NCBI GenBank assembly: GCA_943704415.1
Contig: CALSCO010000117.1
Span: forward strand, 1 to 35,940
Direction of reading: 5' to 3'
Origin: Parvularia atlantis
Lineage: Eukaryota; Opisthokonta; Rotosphaerida
DNA: 35,940 nt
The translations under genes and the position numbers were made by a program. How positions within the stretch are numbered: the stretch's first letter is position 1; each line of letters opens with the position of its first letter. Below the pieces are notes generated by a model. That model was given only the letters and a program-made list of their open reading frames with translations. It did not search any database and was not told where the DNA came from. Positions 1 to 11,124 of the stretch are shown piece by piece.

Positions 1-11
1 GAAGCGCGCGC

Positions 12-101
<90 letters not shown>

Positions 102-2241
102 CCGCAACGTCAATCAGTGCGCGCACCTCCTCGAGCAGGATGGAGAAGAAGAGCGGATTGGCCGTCTGCGGCGAGCTGAGGATGCGCTCGCGCTCGTCGT
201 CGGACCACGGCTGCCGCGTCCGCAGCGCAAAGTCCTGCGCACGCGGCGCCACTTCAGCGCGTCGCGTCCGCGCACAGGTCCAGCCAGACGCACGGCCATC
301 ATCGCAATCTTCTCCTGCGGGATCAGCGCCGAGACGTCGAGCGTGCGGAACGGGTGGGTGCGTCCATGCGTGAGCGCGTTGATCGTGCTACCAGGGGCGC
401 ATGACGCCAGCACGGCGATCTCGTTGGTCGGCAGCAGCACGCTCAGCCACTTGCTCGGGTCGCCACCTGCGCTGGGGCGTCAAAGGCCGCTGCACGCACA
501 TGTGAACCTGCACAAGTTGCACCCTTCTCGGCGTCGTCGATCTCCAACGCGTCGATGCCGTCGAGCACGAGGATGACGCTCGCGCCGCGCTTGCAGGCCG
601 CGTCGAGCCACATGTGCACCTTGCGCACGAGCGACATGAATTCGGCCGGGACCTCGCCCGGCAGGTCGAACGAGCGCTTGAGCTCGTCGGCAAGGCGCCG
701 GAGCATGTTGGTGAGCGAGCGCGCCGAGTTGCTCGCGCCGACAAAGTGGCTGCGTAACGTGTGAGCAGGTGCCCGCCCAGCGTCCTTCGGCAGCACGCGC
801 ACCTGAAGACAAAGTGCCGCTTGCAGACCTCCATGTGGCGCACGATCCACTCGGCCAGGATGGCCGACTTGCCGCTGTCGGCAGAGCCAGTGACGACCAT
901 GGACTGCGCGCGCGCCCGCACCGTGAGCCGGCGTGGCGGGCGCTGCGGTGCAAACGTGCGAACCTGCGTGGCCGCACGTACAGACGGCGATTGCGGCGCG
1001 GCCGACGGCAGCGTGCACAGCTGCTGGTCGAGCAGGTCGTAGTAGTGCGAGCTGGGCAGCTTCACGCGCGAGCGCGAGTGCAGGTACGCTGCGCCGGCCG
1101 TGCTCAGCCGCGGCGGTGCGTAGCGGGTGAGAGACTGCGACAGCACCGTGGTGCAGCGAGTGCTCGATGTCAATCGTGTTGGGCTTGTTGCGCAGGTAGT
1201 GCCGGTCGACGTAGGCCATGAGCGTGCGCGTGAGCAGCTGGACGCGCGCGCACGGTAAGCAGCGTGCAACGTGCACCGAGGAGCGAGCGCACAGACCTGT
1301 GTGCCCTGGCGCGGGTCGAGGTAGTTGTCGAAGCAGATGGCCTTCCGCGACTTGGACAGGCGCAGGATTAGGTCGAAGCGCGCCTGATTGGCGTCCTCGT
1401 TCTCATTGGCAAAGCTGCGGCGGCCGTAAGCTCCGGCTGGGGCGGGTCAGTGGCGGTGTCGCACCCAGGCTCGCCGGCATCGGCGCGCACGCGGTCGAAG
1501 TCTGTCGAGCGAAAGAAGAAGAAGCCCGGGCGGGTGCCCTCGCGCAAGTGGCCGTGGAGCGCCTGCGTGGCGCGCGCGTGCCTCAACACGGGCGCGGCGT
1601 CGGGCTGCCACGGTCGTGTGCACCTCGATCTCTGTAAACGACGCCGAGCGCACGTCGCTCAGCCAGCCGAAGCGCGCCTCAGCCCGCTCGACGTTGCGGC
1701 GGAAGACGGCATCGTCGGGCGAGCCGCGCCAGCCGTAGTGCGCGCCGTACAGGCCCACGAAGAGGTCCGATGAGCCGATCTGGCGCAGGCACACGTCGAG
1801 CAGTGCGCCGCTGCGGTTGTGTGCGCGAGCACGCGTGAGGCTGAGGGAGTGAGCGGGTCGAGCAGTGCTCACCGCTGCGCAAGCGGGTGGGCGGGGGCGG
1901 CGTCGAGCAGGATGGGAACAAAGAGCACGCCGCGGTGCTCGCAGTAGCGCCGCAGCTGCGGGAAGACCGTGTCGACGAGCAGCGCGCGCTCGTCGCGCAT
2001 GCCGAGGGCCGCGGGCGGGCAGGCAAAGTAGACCTGGAGCCTACGCAGGCGCGTCTGCTCGCGTGGCGCGTGCGCTGCCGCTGCTGCTGCCGACACCGCT
2101 GCTGTGAGCGGCGTGCGGGCGCGCGCGAGACGAGGGGCTGCGCACGGTCCGCGTCGCTGTCGGCGCCGCCAGCCTTGAGCGGCATCGTCTCGACCTCGTC
2201 GTCGTCGTCGTCGTCGCCCTCGATTTCGTTGCCGTCCTGCC

Positions 2242-2284
<43 letters not shown>

Positions 2285-2842
2285 ATCATCGTCGGCCACC
2301 AGGCGTCGACCCAGCTGCAGCTTGACGCCGCGGCGCGAGGGCGGCGGCGCGGGAGCCGCGGGTGCGTCGGAGTCCGATGCGGCGCCGAAGGGCGACTGGA
2401 GGCGCGTGGGCGGCGTCGTCGGCACAAACATCGCCGCCGCAGCCGCGTCGCGCTCGGCCGCCTGCGCCGCGCTGTCCTTGCGCCGCAGCCCGCCTGGGCC
2501 GGGCGCCGCGCGTCCCGCTGCAGGTGCCGCACCACTGGCGCTGCCGCCGCCGCCGAGGGAGAACGAGGGCAGGTGGAGCGACGGCCGCGGCAGGCGCCGC
2601 AGCACGCTGCCCGCGCCGGCCGCGAACGAGCTGCGCGCCGCCGGTGCGTCGTCGGCCCCGCCGCTGCTGCTGGTGCGCTCGGCCAGCAGCTCGGCGGCGG
2701 CGCGGCTCAGACGCCGGTCGCCGGCACCGCTGCTGCTGCTGCCGCCACTGCCGCTGTTGCCGCCCGCCACGTCACGCCCCGCGCCGCCGCCGCCGCCGCC
2801 GCCGCCGCCGTCCGCGCCCAGCGTCGACGCGTTGGCCCCCAT
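1..2842 (-). CDS. DUF4062-NACHT signalling NTPase, nephrocystin-3/TEP1/NWD1-like, 3' end outside window
   Basis: Multi-exon gene on the minus strand; the ATG is at 2840-2842. It opens MGANAST, which fits an N-myristoylation signal (Gly2, Ser6), followed by Gly/Ser/Ala-rich and poly-Asp low-complexity sequence. A DUF4062-type domain follows (about 2060-1320): RDERALLVDTVFPQLRRYCE, then FVGLYGAHYGWRG, then FFFFRSTDFDRV. The NACHT/STAND NTPase comes next, with Walker A GSADSGKS near 890 and a Walker B-like strand ILVLDGIDALE near 550. It continues with KWLSVLLPTNEIAVLASCAP and NPLFFSILLEEV near 140, then a donor GTGCGC at about 133. Human NPHP3 is also N-myristoylated and has an NTPase followed by TPRs; any TPR part here lies beyond the edge. 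Introns are 50-65 nt. One join near 1150 is unclear: the frame changes around IEHSLHH without room for a normal intron. Family assignment is good; strict NPHP3 orthology is inference. Confidence 0.78.
5..100. repeat. Compound microsatellite (CG)n(TG)n(AG)n
   Basis: A short CG run, then about 19 TG units, then about 24 AG units, end to end. It lies in the last intron visible of the NACHT NTPase gene, just downstream of the donor at about 133. Both halves make spurious open frames (Cys-Val and Arg-Glu repeats). Confidence 0.95.
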
Positions 2843-2892
2843 CGACGGCCTTCCAGAAATAGAGTTGGTGACGGCTCCGTGGTGTTCCAGTG

Positions 2893-2898
<6 letters not shown>

Positions 2899-2952
<54 letters not shown>
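2899..2952. repeat. (CA)n microsatellite between two tandem minus-strand genes
   Basis: About 27 CA units fill much of the 129-bp gap between the stop of the MAP4K-like gene (2972) and the start of the NACHT gene (2842). The gap must hold both the 3' end of one gene and the promoter of the next. A Cys-Val frame running through it is an artefact. Confidence 0.95.
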
Positions 2953-2955
<3 letters not shown>

Positions 2956-2971
2956 CAGACCAAAGACGTCC

Positions 2972-5900
2972 TCACATCGGCACCGACGGCGCCGCCCCCG
3001 GCATGCCCTGCTGCTGCTGCTGCTTGAGCCACTCGCTGCGGCGCCGTGCGCACGGCATTTCAGCGTGACACGCGATGCGCCACGGCACCCGCGCACCTCA
3101 CGATCGACAGAACGGTCGTCGACGTCTGCAGCGTCCCGTCGTCGGCCGCGCGCTCGTCCGTGTACGACACCAGCACGCGCGCGTTCTTCGATTGCCGCAC
3201 CGCTGGCGCACCAACGTCAGCAGCACGCACACATGCGCGTGCGCGCCGCGCACAGGTCAGCGGAAGGCCGTTGCTGAACGTCTGCAGCAGCTGCGCGCGC
3301 GACACCGACCAGATGTCGAGCGTGTTGGACGTCGACACGGTCACGACCGCGTCCGAACCCAGGCTCACTGTAGGCGCACGTCAACACGTGCCAGCGCGCA
3401 TTGACAGTCGGTGTGCGACGCACTGACACTCTTTAGCGGCTCGCGCCACGTAAAGTTCTCGCCCAGCGGCCGCCCGTCCGAGTCGACGCGAGCGCCGTAG
3501 TCTGCGCGTGCGTCTCGCTGGGCAGCCACACATGCACACGCCCTAGTCCGCGCAGCGCACCGTCAAAGCACATCAGGAAGCGGTTCTTGCTCAGGTTGAT
3601 GACCGCGCGAGGGAACGATCCGCTCTGCACGTCCACCGCGTTGTCCAGCCGCACGGGCTGGCCCACGCCCGTCTCGATCTGGCGCCGCACCCGCTGTGAG
3701 TCACTAACCCAGCGAGCGCGCGGGCGGACGCACGTCGAAGATCTCAAAGTACGCCTGGTACGCGACAATGAGCTTGAGGCCGCCGTCGTCGTCCTCGTGC
3801 ACGGCCGTATCGACGTACGGCCGGTCGATGACGATGTCCTTGCGCGGCGCACCGTCAGCATCACGGCACGCCGGCGAGCGCACGGCGGCAGCGCTCAGGC
3901 CGGCGCGCACCTTGACCTTCTTGAAGCTGTTGAACGGGTGCGGCGCCCAGCGCATCAGGAGGATGTTCTTCGGCCGGTAGATCGACAGGAAGATGCTGTC
4001 GCCCAGGCGCTCTGAGGACACGCACGCCCCGTTGCCGTGTCAGTGTTGAGGCGGTGCGTCGTCCGTATGCGGGCGCACCGATCTTGAAGCGCTCGCACTT
4101 CTGCGAGTTTGGGATGCGCTTGGTCACCGTCTTGGCCTCGAACTTCTGCTGCCAGAGCGAGAAGCGGCGCATCTTGTGCTCGGACGAGACAAGCGGGATG
4201 AGGTCGTGTACGGACACGTACTGCTGCTTGCCTGGACGATCGCGGGCGTGAGCGTCGCGTTGCCATGTGGGCGGTCGCTCGCCCCGCCCCCCCGCACCCG
4301 AGATCGACAGCATGATGCAGATGTCCTCGAGGATGAGTACCTGCGTGAAGCGGCGCGGCGACATGTGAAGCAGCTGCGGCTTGTTCATGTCTGCCGGGGT
4401 GCGCACGCGCCACGGTGAGTGCTATGCATGTTTTTAGGCGCGCGGGCGACGTCACCCTGCAGGTCGACGCCCACCAGACCGTCCTCGCCGCCCAGAATGA
4501 GGATGTTCTCGCCCTCTAGCCGCGCGCGCACGCCTTCAGCGAGCCGTCACAGGGCGCCCGTGCGCGAAAACGCACCCCAGTAGTCGCCGCACAGGACGTC
4601 CTTGCGCAGCCGACACAGCTTGCTCATGTAGTACTGCGACTGCGGCGTCGTCGCCGGGCGCTCGCGCGGCTGCGGACGCCGTCAGCACGGCGATGCGCAC
4701 GCCAGTACGGACGCACGTTGCGCACGGCGAGCGACGCCTGTAGCGACCGCGCCAGCTGCTCGTCGCTCAGCAGCTGCTCGCTGCTGTTGGTCGGCGTGCC
4801 ACCGAGCCGCGGCGCCGCCTGGACCTGTGCCTTCGCCTCGGCCGCCTGGGCCCGCGAGTGAGCCAACGGTGCGCAGGTGCAGGCGCGTCGCACCTCCATG
4901 CGCTGCAGCCGGCGCGCAAGCTCCTCGTCGGCCTTGATTGTCTGTGTGCGCTGCTGCTCGAGCTTGAGCAGCTCCTGCAGGTTGTCGCCGTTGGACTCGA
5001 CTAGCACGTGCGCCACACGTGAGCGACGGACAGGGACGACACCGCGCGACACGCACGTGCTTCCCGCGTCGACGCCGCCGACAGCAGCAGGTCCACAGCG
5101 CGCTCCATGTTCATGCCCTGCACCGGCAGCGGTCAGCGCCGTGGACCGGAGGGGGTGTGCACGTGCGCGTTCACCGTCTCGTTGAGCGCCTCCATCCCCT
5201 CCTCGCGACTGAAGCCCATCAGCACGAGCTGCGTGATGAGCTCCTCCGGGATCGGCTTGGGCTTGTCCTGGGGCAGCTGGATCGGCCCGGGCACGCTCGA
5301 CGGCGGCCGCCGCACAATCGTCTCGGTCTTCTTCGGCGGGGCGCGAGTGATGGTGTCACTGGAGCTCTCCGATGCCGAGCGCCTGCGACGCGGGCGCGTA
5401 GTCAGCGCACACGGGCGCGGGTGGCGACGTGCTTGGCGGTCTCGTTGCTATTTGGCGTGCTGGCACTGGACGCCGGCGAGGGCTGCTCATCGTCGCTGTC
5501 GACGGCGGTGTCCTGACGCGGGCGACGGAGCGTGAGCAGCACCGGGCGGGGCGGCGCGTGGCGCGTGCACCGGCGACCCGCCCGCCGTGGCCGGCTTGGA
5601 CGAGCGGTCGATGATGTCCATGATGACCTTCTCTTTCTTTATCGCCAGGGTGGTGATAAACGGGTGCTGGCGAGCGCACGTGCCAGAGTAAGACCGAGCG
5701 CACGCTTGCGAGGCCCGACCGCTGCCTCGCCTCGCACCGTCAGCAGCGCCTTGGCGTCGGCGCGCTTCTTGGGGTTCTTGTTGAGGCACGCGTCGAGAAA
5801 CTTGTGGAAGTTGTCGGACCTTGGCCGGCGGCCGTGAGCTGTGCCGGACCACGCGCACACGGCGGCAGCGCACCACTTGGCCTTGTCGGTGAGCGTGGGC

Positions 5901-7189
5901 TGCTTGTGCTTGGGGATCATAAAGAGCGCGCGCATTGGGTGCAGATCGTACAGCGGCGGCGCGAGCTCGGCCATCTCGATAGCGGTGATACCGAGCGACC
6001 ACACGTCGCACTATGATCACAGCATGAGCGTGAGCGGACACGGCGACGCGGCTGCGCACGCACCCGCGAGTCGTACGCGACGTCTGTGTCCTCGGCCGAG
6101 ATAACCTCGGGCGCCATCCTACGCGCACGCAGCGTCGGCGGACGCGCACGGCACGCAGCACCGCACGCGCAGCGTACCAGTACGGGCTGCCAATGACGGT
6201 CTTGCGCTTGTTGAGCGTCTTGGTCAGCTGCGCGGAGACGCCAAAGTCGGCTGTGTGCGCGGTGGGTTGAGCGCGTGACGGAGGGCGCGCGTGACGGAGG
6301 GCACGCGGGCGCCGCACCGAGCTTGACGGCGCCGTCATGCGTCAGGAGCAGGTTGCCACCCTTGATGTCGCGGTGGATGAGCCCGGTCGAGTGCAGGTAC
6401 GCGAGGCCCTGATGTGTGGCTCGTCAGCGCGTGCGTGCGTGCGGGCGGGCGTGCCTGGAGCCCCTCGCGCATGACGGCCTGGATCTCGACCTCACTGAAG
6501 GGCTTCTGCGTGGCTGTGCGCGCGCGATGCGTGTCGTGGTCGGCAGCGGCGTAGGCGTGTGCGTGCTGCACGCGTGCGCACCCTTGTAGATGGCCTCGAC
6601 CGAGCCGCCGCCGCAGAACTCCATGCCGATCTGGCGCGCGCGCGCACAGTGCGGTGAGGTGGCGCGGCGCGGCGCGGCGCGGCGCGGCCCAGCGCGCACC
6701 CAGATCTGCGGCGCCTCGCCAATGACCTCGAGGCGGTAGCAGCCGTAGTACTTTACGATGTTTGTGTGGTTGCACTGCTTGAGGATCTCGACCTCGTTCA
6801 GCACCTCGTCCAGGTCCTCGCCGGGCTCGAGCGTGATGACCTTGACGGCAGCGACCTCGCCCGTGGCCTTGATGTTGGCCTGCGCGAGGGGCGACGGGTG
6901 GGTTGGTCACACGGCGCACGGCGGGCGGTGCAGCAGGCTGGCGCGCCTTGTAGACGTAGCCGTAGCTGCCGCTACCGACGCACTGCAGCAGCTCGAAGAC
7001 GTCGCCGGGCTTGGTGCCGACGCTGATGGTCTCTGCGGAGGGGGCGGGTGAGCGCGGCGCAACGGGCGACGGGCAGGGTGCGCAGGCGGGCGCACGGGGC
7101 GAGAGCGCGGCGGCGGCGGCGGCGCTGGACGGTGCGCCGGGGCCGGCCAGGGCCATGGGCGACGCGGGCGCCTTGCCCTTGGCGGCCAT
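2972..7189 (-). CDS. MAP4K/germinal-centre Ste20 kinase with UBA and CNH domains
   Basis: Start ATG 7187-7189 (MAAKGKAP), stop 2972-2974; about 1,000 residues over many short introns. An Ala/Pro-rich leader precedes the kinase: glycine loop [10 protein letters not shown], lysine strand VAAVKVI, hinge [14 protein letters not shown], catalytic HRDIKGGN (near 6380), DFGVSAQ, MAPEVI and [19 protein letters not shown]. All are typical of MAP4K1-5, and all catalytic residues are present. A UBA domain follows (about 5270-5050; [20 protein letters not shown]), then a coiled stretch with [11 protein letters not shown] and [14 protein letters not shown], which resemble ubiquitin-interacting helices. 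The citron homology domain (about 4560-3060) is shown by [31 protein letters not shown] and NRFLMCFDG. The last exon encodes [17 protein letters not shown]4Ks act upstream of MAPK cascades; the UBA is not part of the animal members. Divergent from TMF1. Confidence 0.87.
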
Positions 7190-7343
7190 GGGGCTGCGGG
7201 GTGGCGGGGCGGGCGGCGGCGGCGCGCGTCAGTCGCAGCAAGGAGGGACGGGGCGGCGCCCACGGGGTTGCGTCAAGCTGAACTCCCCGATTGCCGTGGC
7301 CGCGGACGCGCCTGGCTGGGCTGCGGCCGGTGCCAGCGTGGCC

Positions 7344-7391
<48 letters not shown>

Positions 7392-7499
7392 CTCTCTGTC
7401 GCTCTGTCTCTGTCTCCTACGCTCTCTCCCGCTCGGGCCCCGCACTCTCACTCGCCACACACTCACCTTCACACACCCACACACACAGGCGCACGCAGC
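7190..7499. promoter_or_regulatory. Shared upstream region of MAP4K-like kinase and TMF1, with (CT)n tract
   Basis: A 310-bp gap between two divergent start codons, so it must hold both promoters and 5' UTRs. It contains an imperfect CT tract (about 7346-7420) and a CA-rich stretch just before the TMF1 ATG. No TATA box is evident. A tract ending ACACACAG at about 7489 could be a 5'-UTR splice acceptor. The regulatory role is inferred from position only. Confidence 0.55.
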
Positions 7500-10400
7500 A
7501 TGAGCTTCTTCGGCAACCTCGACAGCCTCGCCGCCTACGCGCAGACCGCCGTGACCCAGGTGCGCCACACGCCGCACGCCACGCGCCTCACACCGACGCC
7601 GCGCCACGCCACGCCCACGCCAGGTCGCGTCGCACGTCGAGAAGCGCATCGACCGCGTGCTCGACATCTCCGACACCGAGAACAACGAGGCACGCGCCGC
7701 CGCCGCCGCCCAGCGCGCCCTCAGTGCGTCGCGCGGCCGCCCTCGCCGCCCGCTCACGACAGACGCCACGCCGGCAGAGCGGTCCACGGCAACGCCCGAC
7801 CCGGCCGCCCTCCTCACGTCCTTCATCCTCGGCCCGGCTGATGCAGCAGCAGCAGCAGCAGCAGCACCCGCATCGTCGCCACGCGAGCGCCCGCCCACAC
7901 GCACGCCGCCGCCCGCCGCCACGGCTGCCGCTGCCGCTCTGGACAACGACCTCTTCGCAGCCCTGCCCGCCTCGCCCCTCAAGCCGGCCGACAGCGCCAC
8001 CGCAGCAGCAGCAGCGGATGCGCGATCGCCGCAGCGCAAGTCCGGCCGCACACGGCGCACGCCTTCCACTCCCGCAGCTGCACCCGCACCCGCACCAGCA
8101 CCGGTGGCCGCGCTTGCCGTTGATGCCGAGCCGGCACTCGCACCGGCACTCGAGCCCGCACCCAAGCCCGCACCCGAGCCGGCACCCGAGCCTGTGGCAC
8201 AACCAGCACCCGACGAGCCACCACAACAGCCGCCGCAGCCGCCGCAGGACGAGCGCGACCTGCTGCTTGAGCGCCTGGCACAGCGCGAGCGCCAGATCCT
8301 CACGCTCACTCAGGAGAACTCGTCACTCAACGAGTCGGTCGGCGGCCTGCGCCAGCTGCTGGAAGAGGTGCGACCCGGAGCAGCCGTGTACCAGCGCATC
8401 GCTGACACGTGCGCCACAAGCTTGAGCAATCGAGGGCGACGCCCGCCGGCGACGTGGAGGCGATGCGCGAGGAGTTTGCGCGCCGGCTGACCGAGACCGA
8501 GCGCAAGTTGCAGACGGTCATCAGGGTGCGCGCCGCCGCTCCGGCCGCGCTTGTGCCATTGCCTGAACCCGCACGCACGTCGCAGGAACGCGACCAGCTG
8601 CGCAGCAAGGCGGCCGGCGAGTCGAGCGACCTCGCCAGGTGTGCGGCCACGAAGCCGGCTCACAGCCTGACGACGTGCGACAACAGCGCGCTGCAGGCCA
8701 AGGACGACCAGCTGCGCGAGCGCGACGAGCAGATCCAGCAGCTGCGCGCCGAGGGCGAGAAGCTCGCGCTCGAGCAGGGCAAGAGCGCGAGCCAGATCAA
8801 GAAGCTGAAGCAGAGCGCCAAGGCACTGCGCTGATCGCTCTCGTCTTGCGTGCAGGCTGATGCGTGTGCGCCCGGTGCAGGATGCCGAGGCCAAGGCCGT
8901 CGCGCTGCAGACACAGCTCGACGAGGCCATGGCGCGCGTCGCCGTGATGCAGGAGGAGCTCAAGACGGCCGAGCGCTACAAAGAGTCGGGCGCCAAGGTG
9001 CAGCAGCTGAGCGAGGCGCAGGCCAAGCGCGTCGCCGAGCTCGAGCACCACCTGCACGAGTCGCGCGCGGCCGAGGCGGCAGTGCAGGTGCGTGTGTGTG
9101 CTATGTTGCGTGCTCAGCGATGGCTCACCTTGCGCGCGTAGGCCAATCTTCAGCGCGCCTTTGCCGAGCTGTCGGATATGCGCAAGGCGAATGCAGAGTC
9201 GGTTGCGGCGGCGCAGTCGGACGCTCTACTCAAGGAGATCCGCAAGAACGAGGTGCGTGAAGGCCGGCAGCAAGGCCAGCATCGCTTACGCGCTGGCGCA
9301 GGAGCTGCACTTGCGCATGGAGGCTGCGCTGCGCGAGGCCGAGGAGCGCGAGAGTGCGCTGCGCCATGACGTGCGCTGCTCTGTCTGCATGGTGCCGCGC
9401 ACGCCAACCGTGCCGCACCCGTGCCGCAGATCCTCGACCTGCGCGCGACGCTCACGCGCGTGGAGGACATGGCCGGGTGGCGCGAGGACAACTTGCGCCA
9501 GGAGATCATGGTGCAGCAGCCGGGGCTCGCACGGCTGCCAACGTTCGTTCTCACTCTCTTTCCACGCAGAATCTGCAGACGCGCTTGCAGGCGTCGGAAG
9601 CGCGCACAGAGGAGCTGCATGCGAGCGCCGAGGACGCGGCCGCCCCGCTCCTGCGCCAGCTGGAGGCGCTGCAGTCGCAGATGCTCGCCAACAGCAAGAA
9701 CTGGGCCGTGGTGGAGCAGAGGTGCGACGGCGTGCATTTGAGGGCGCAGTCTTGATGCGGCCGCGCGCGGGCCCAGTCTGACGGGGCAGGTTCAAAAGAC
9801 GCTGGAGGAGCGCAGCGATGCCGTCGAGAAAGAGCGCGCGGCCTCGCTGCGGCTGCTGGATACGGTGCGCGTGCGCTGCGCTGCTCGATTTGACGTTAAC
9901 ACCAGCCACAGACCGCGCGCCTTTCCAGCATTGAAGTGCAGCTGCAGACCAACCGCGAGGAGCGCGCCAAGCTCGTCGCTGAGCTGGAGGTGCGTGCGAT
10001 GAGCTCACCGGGGCTGCGCACTTGACGTGCTCTGCGCGAAAGCTGGCGCGCACCAGGGTCGAGGAGCTGGAGCACCGCCTCGCCGACGCCGACGCGCGGC
10101 TCGAGGCGCAGCGGCAGAGCCACATCCACGCGGCACAGGAGAGCAAGACGTCGTTCCAGACGTGCGCTCTCGCGGCGTGGTGCGGCATATGCGTGCCCTT
10201 AGACGCCGCGTCTGCAGCTTGCTGCGCGCACAACTGCAGGAGGAGCGCACGGTGTGGGAGCGCAGGGTGGCCGACCTCGAGACGCGGCTGCGCGACGCCC
10301 AGACAGCGCGAGATCACAGCGCGGCGGCGGCATTAGCGGCGGTAGCGGCGGGCACCAGCGGGAAACGCGCGGGAGACACGCGGCGCGGGACAAGCAACGG

Positions 10401-11023
10401 CCACGACGGCGGCGCGGCGTTTGAGCTGCCTAGGGGCGTGGCGGTGGCGCTAGGGGGCGGCTCGCACGCCATGCACGAGCTTGGCGAGGGGACGAACGGT
10501 GCCGGGCCGGGCCTGATCGTTGAGCGGCTGTCGGCGTCGCTCAAGGTCAAGGCGGCTGAGGTCGACACGCTGACGGAGCAGCTGAACGCACTGCGCACGG
10601 CGCGCGACGAGCTCGCCGAGGAGCTGCTGCGCATGACGCACACTTTGCAGCAAAAGTGCGTGTGACGGCGCGATCGACGCACGTGGCACTGACAGGCGCC
10701 TTGCAGGGAGCAGCAGGCGTCGCGCGTGCCGGCCCTTGAAGCGGCCGTCGACGAGCTCAACAAGCGGTGCGACGCACAGCGCAGTGACGGCCGCGGCTGA
10801 CGGAGCGGGGGCGGGGTGCGCACGCGCGGCAGATACATGGCCACGCTGGAGCTACTGGGCGCCAAGACGGAGGAGGTGGAGGAGCTGCGGGACGACCTGA
10901 CGGATGTGAAGGTTTGCGTGCACGCCACGGTTGCGGGACGGCTGACGCTTTGTCGGCGCGCAGGCGATCTTCCGCGAGCAGGTGACGGAGCTGCTCGGGC
11001 GGTTGGAGCGGCTGTCTGGGTGA
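7500..11023 (+). CDS. TMF1: TMF1/Sgm1-type golgin (Rab6-binding coiled-coil protein)
   Basis: Start ATG 7500-7502, stop 11021-11023; roughly 900 residues over about 14 introns. The N-terminus MSFFGNLDSLAAYAQTAVTQ joins across an intron to EKRIDRVLDISD, matching the start of TMF1 (human: MSWF..., then KSIDRVLDIQ). A Pro/Ala-rich linker is followed by a long coiled coil. Conserved landmarks occur in family order: QLLEE, REEFARRLTETERKLQ, KDDQLRERDEQIQQLRAEGE, PLLRQLEALQSQM, IVERLSASLKVKAAEVDTL, and the C-terminal block RYMATLELLGAKTEEVEELR then IFREQVTELLGRLERL. TMF1 sits on Golgi membranes, binds Rab6 through its C-terminal region and tethers retrograde vesicles; yeast Sgm1 is the fungal counterpart. 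Length is near the family norm (about 1,090 in human). Function is by homology. Confidence 0.9.
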
Positions 11024-11124
11024 GTGAGGCGGTGTTGTGCAGTAGACGGCCAGGCAGCTTGCGAGAACGCTTGGGCTCTGGGATTCGCTGCGATCGGCCG
11101 CAACCGCACCATCTCGCGCGCTCG

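Noticed and set aside
14-576. Plus-strand frames starting in the TG/AG repeat
   Set aside because: Cys-Val and Arg-Glu repeats from a microsatellite, then antisense of the NACHT exons.
1887-3068. Long plus-strand open frame (393 codons) opposite the NACHT gene start
   Set aside because: It is rich in Ser, Pro and Ala from GC-rich codons read backwards and ends in a Thr-His run from the CA repeat. The minus strand has a recognisable protein.
6972-8309. Long minus-strand frame (445 codons) across the TMF1 5' part
   Set aside because: It passes through a CT microsatellite and the antisense of TMF1 coding sequence; only its last part overlaps the true kinase start.
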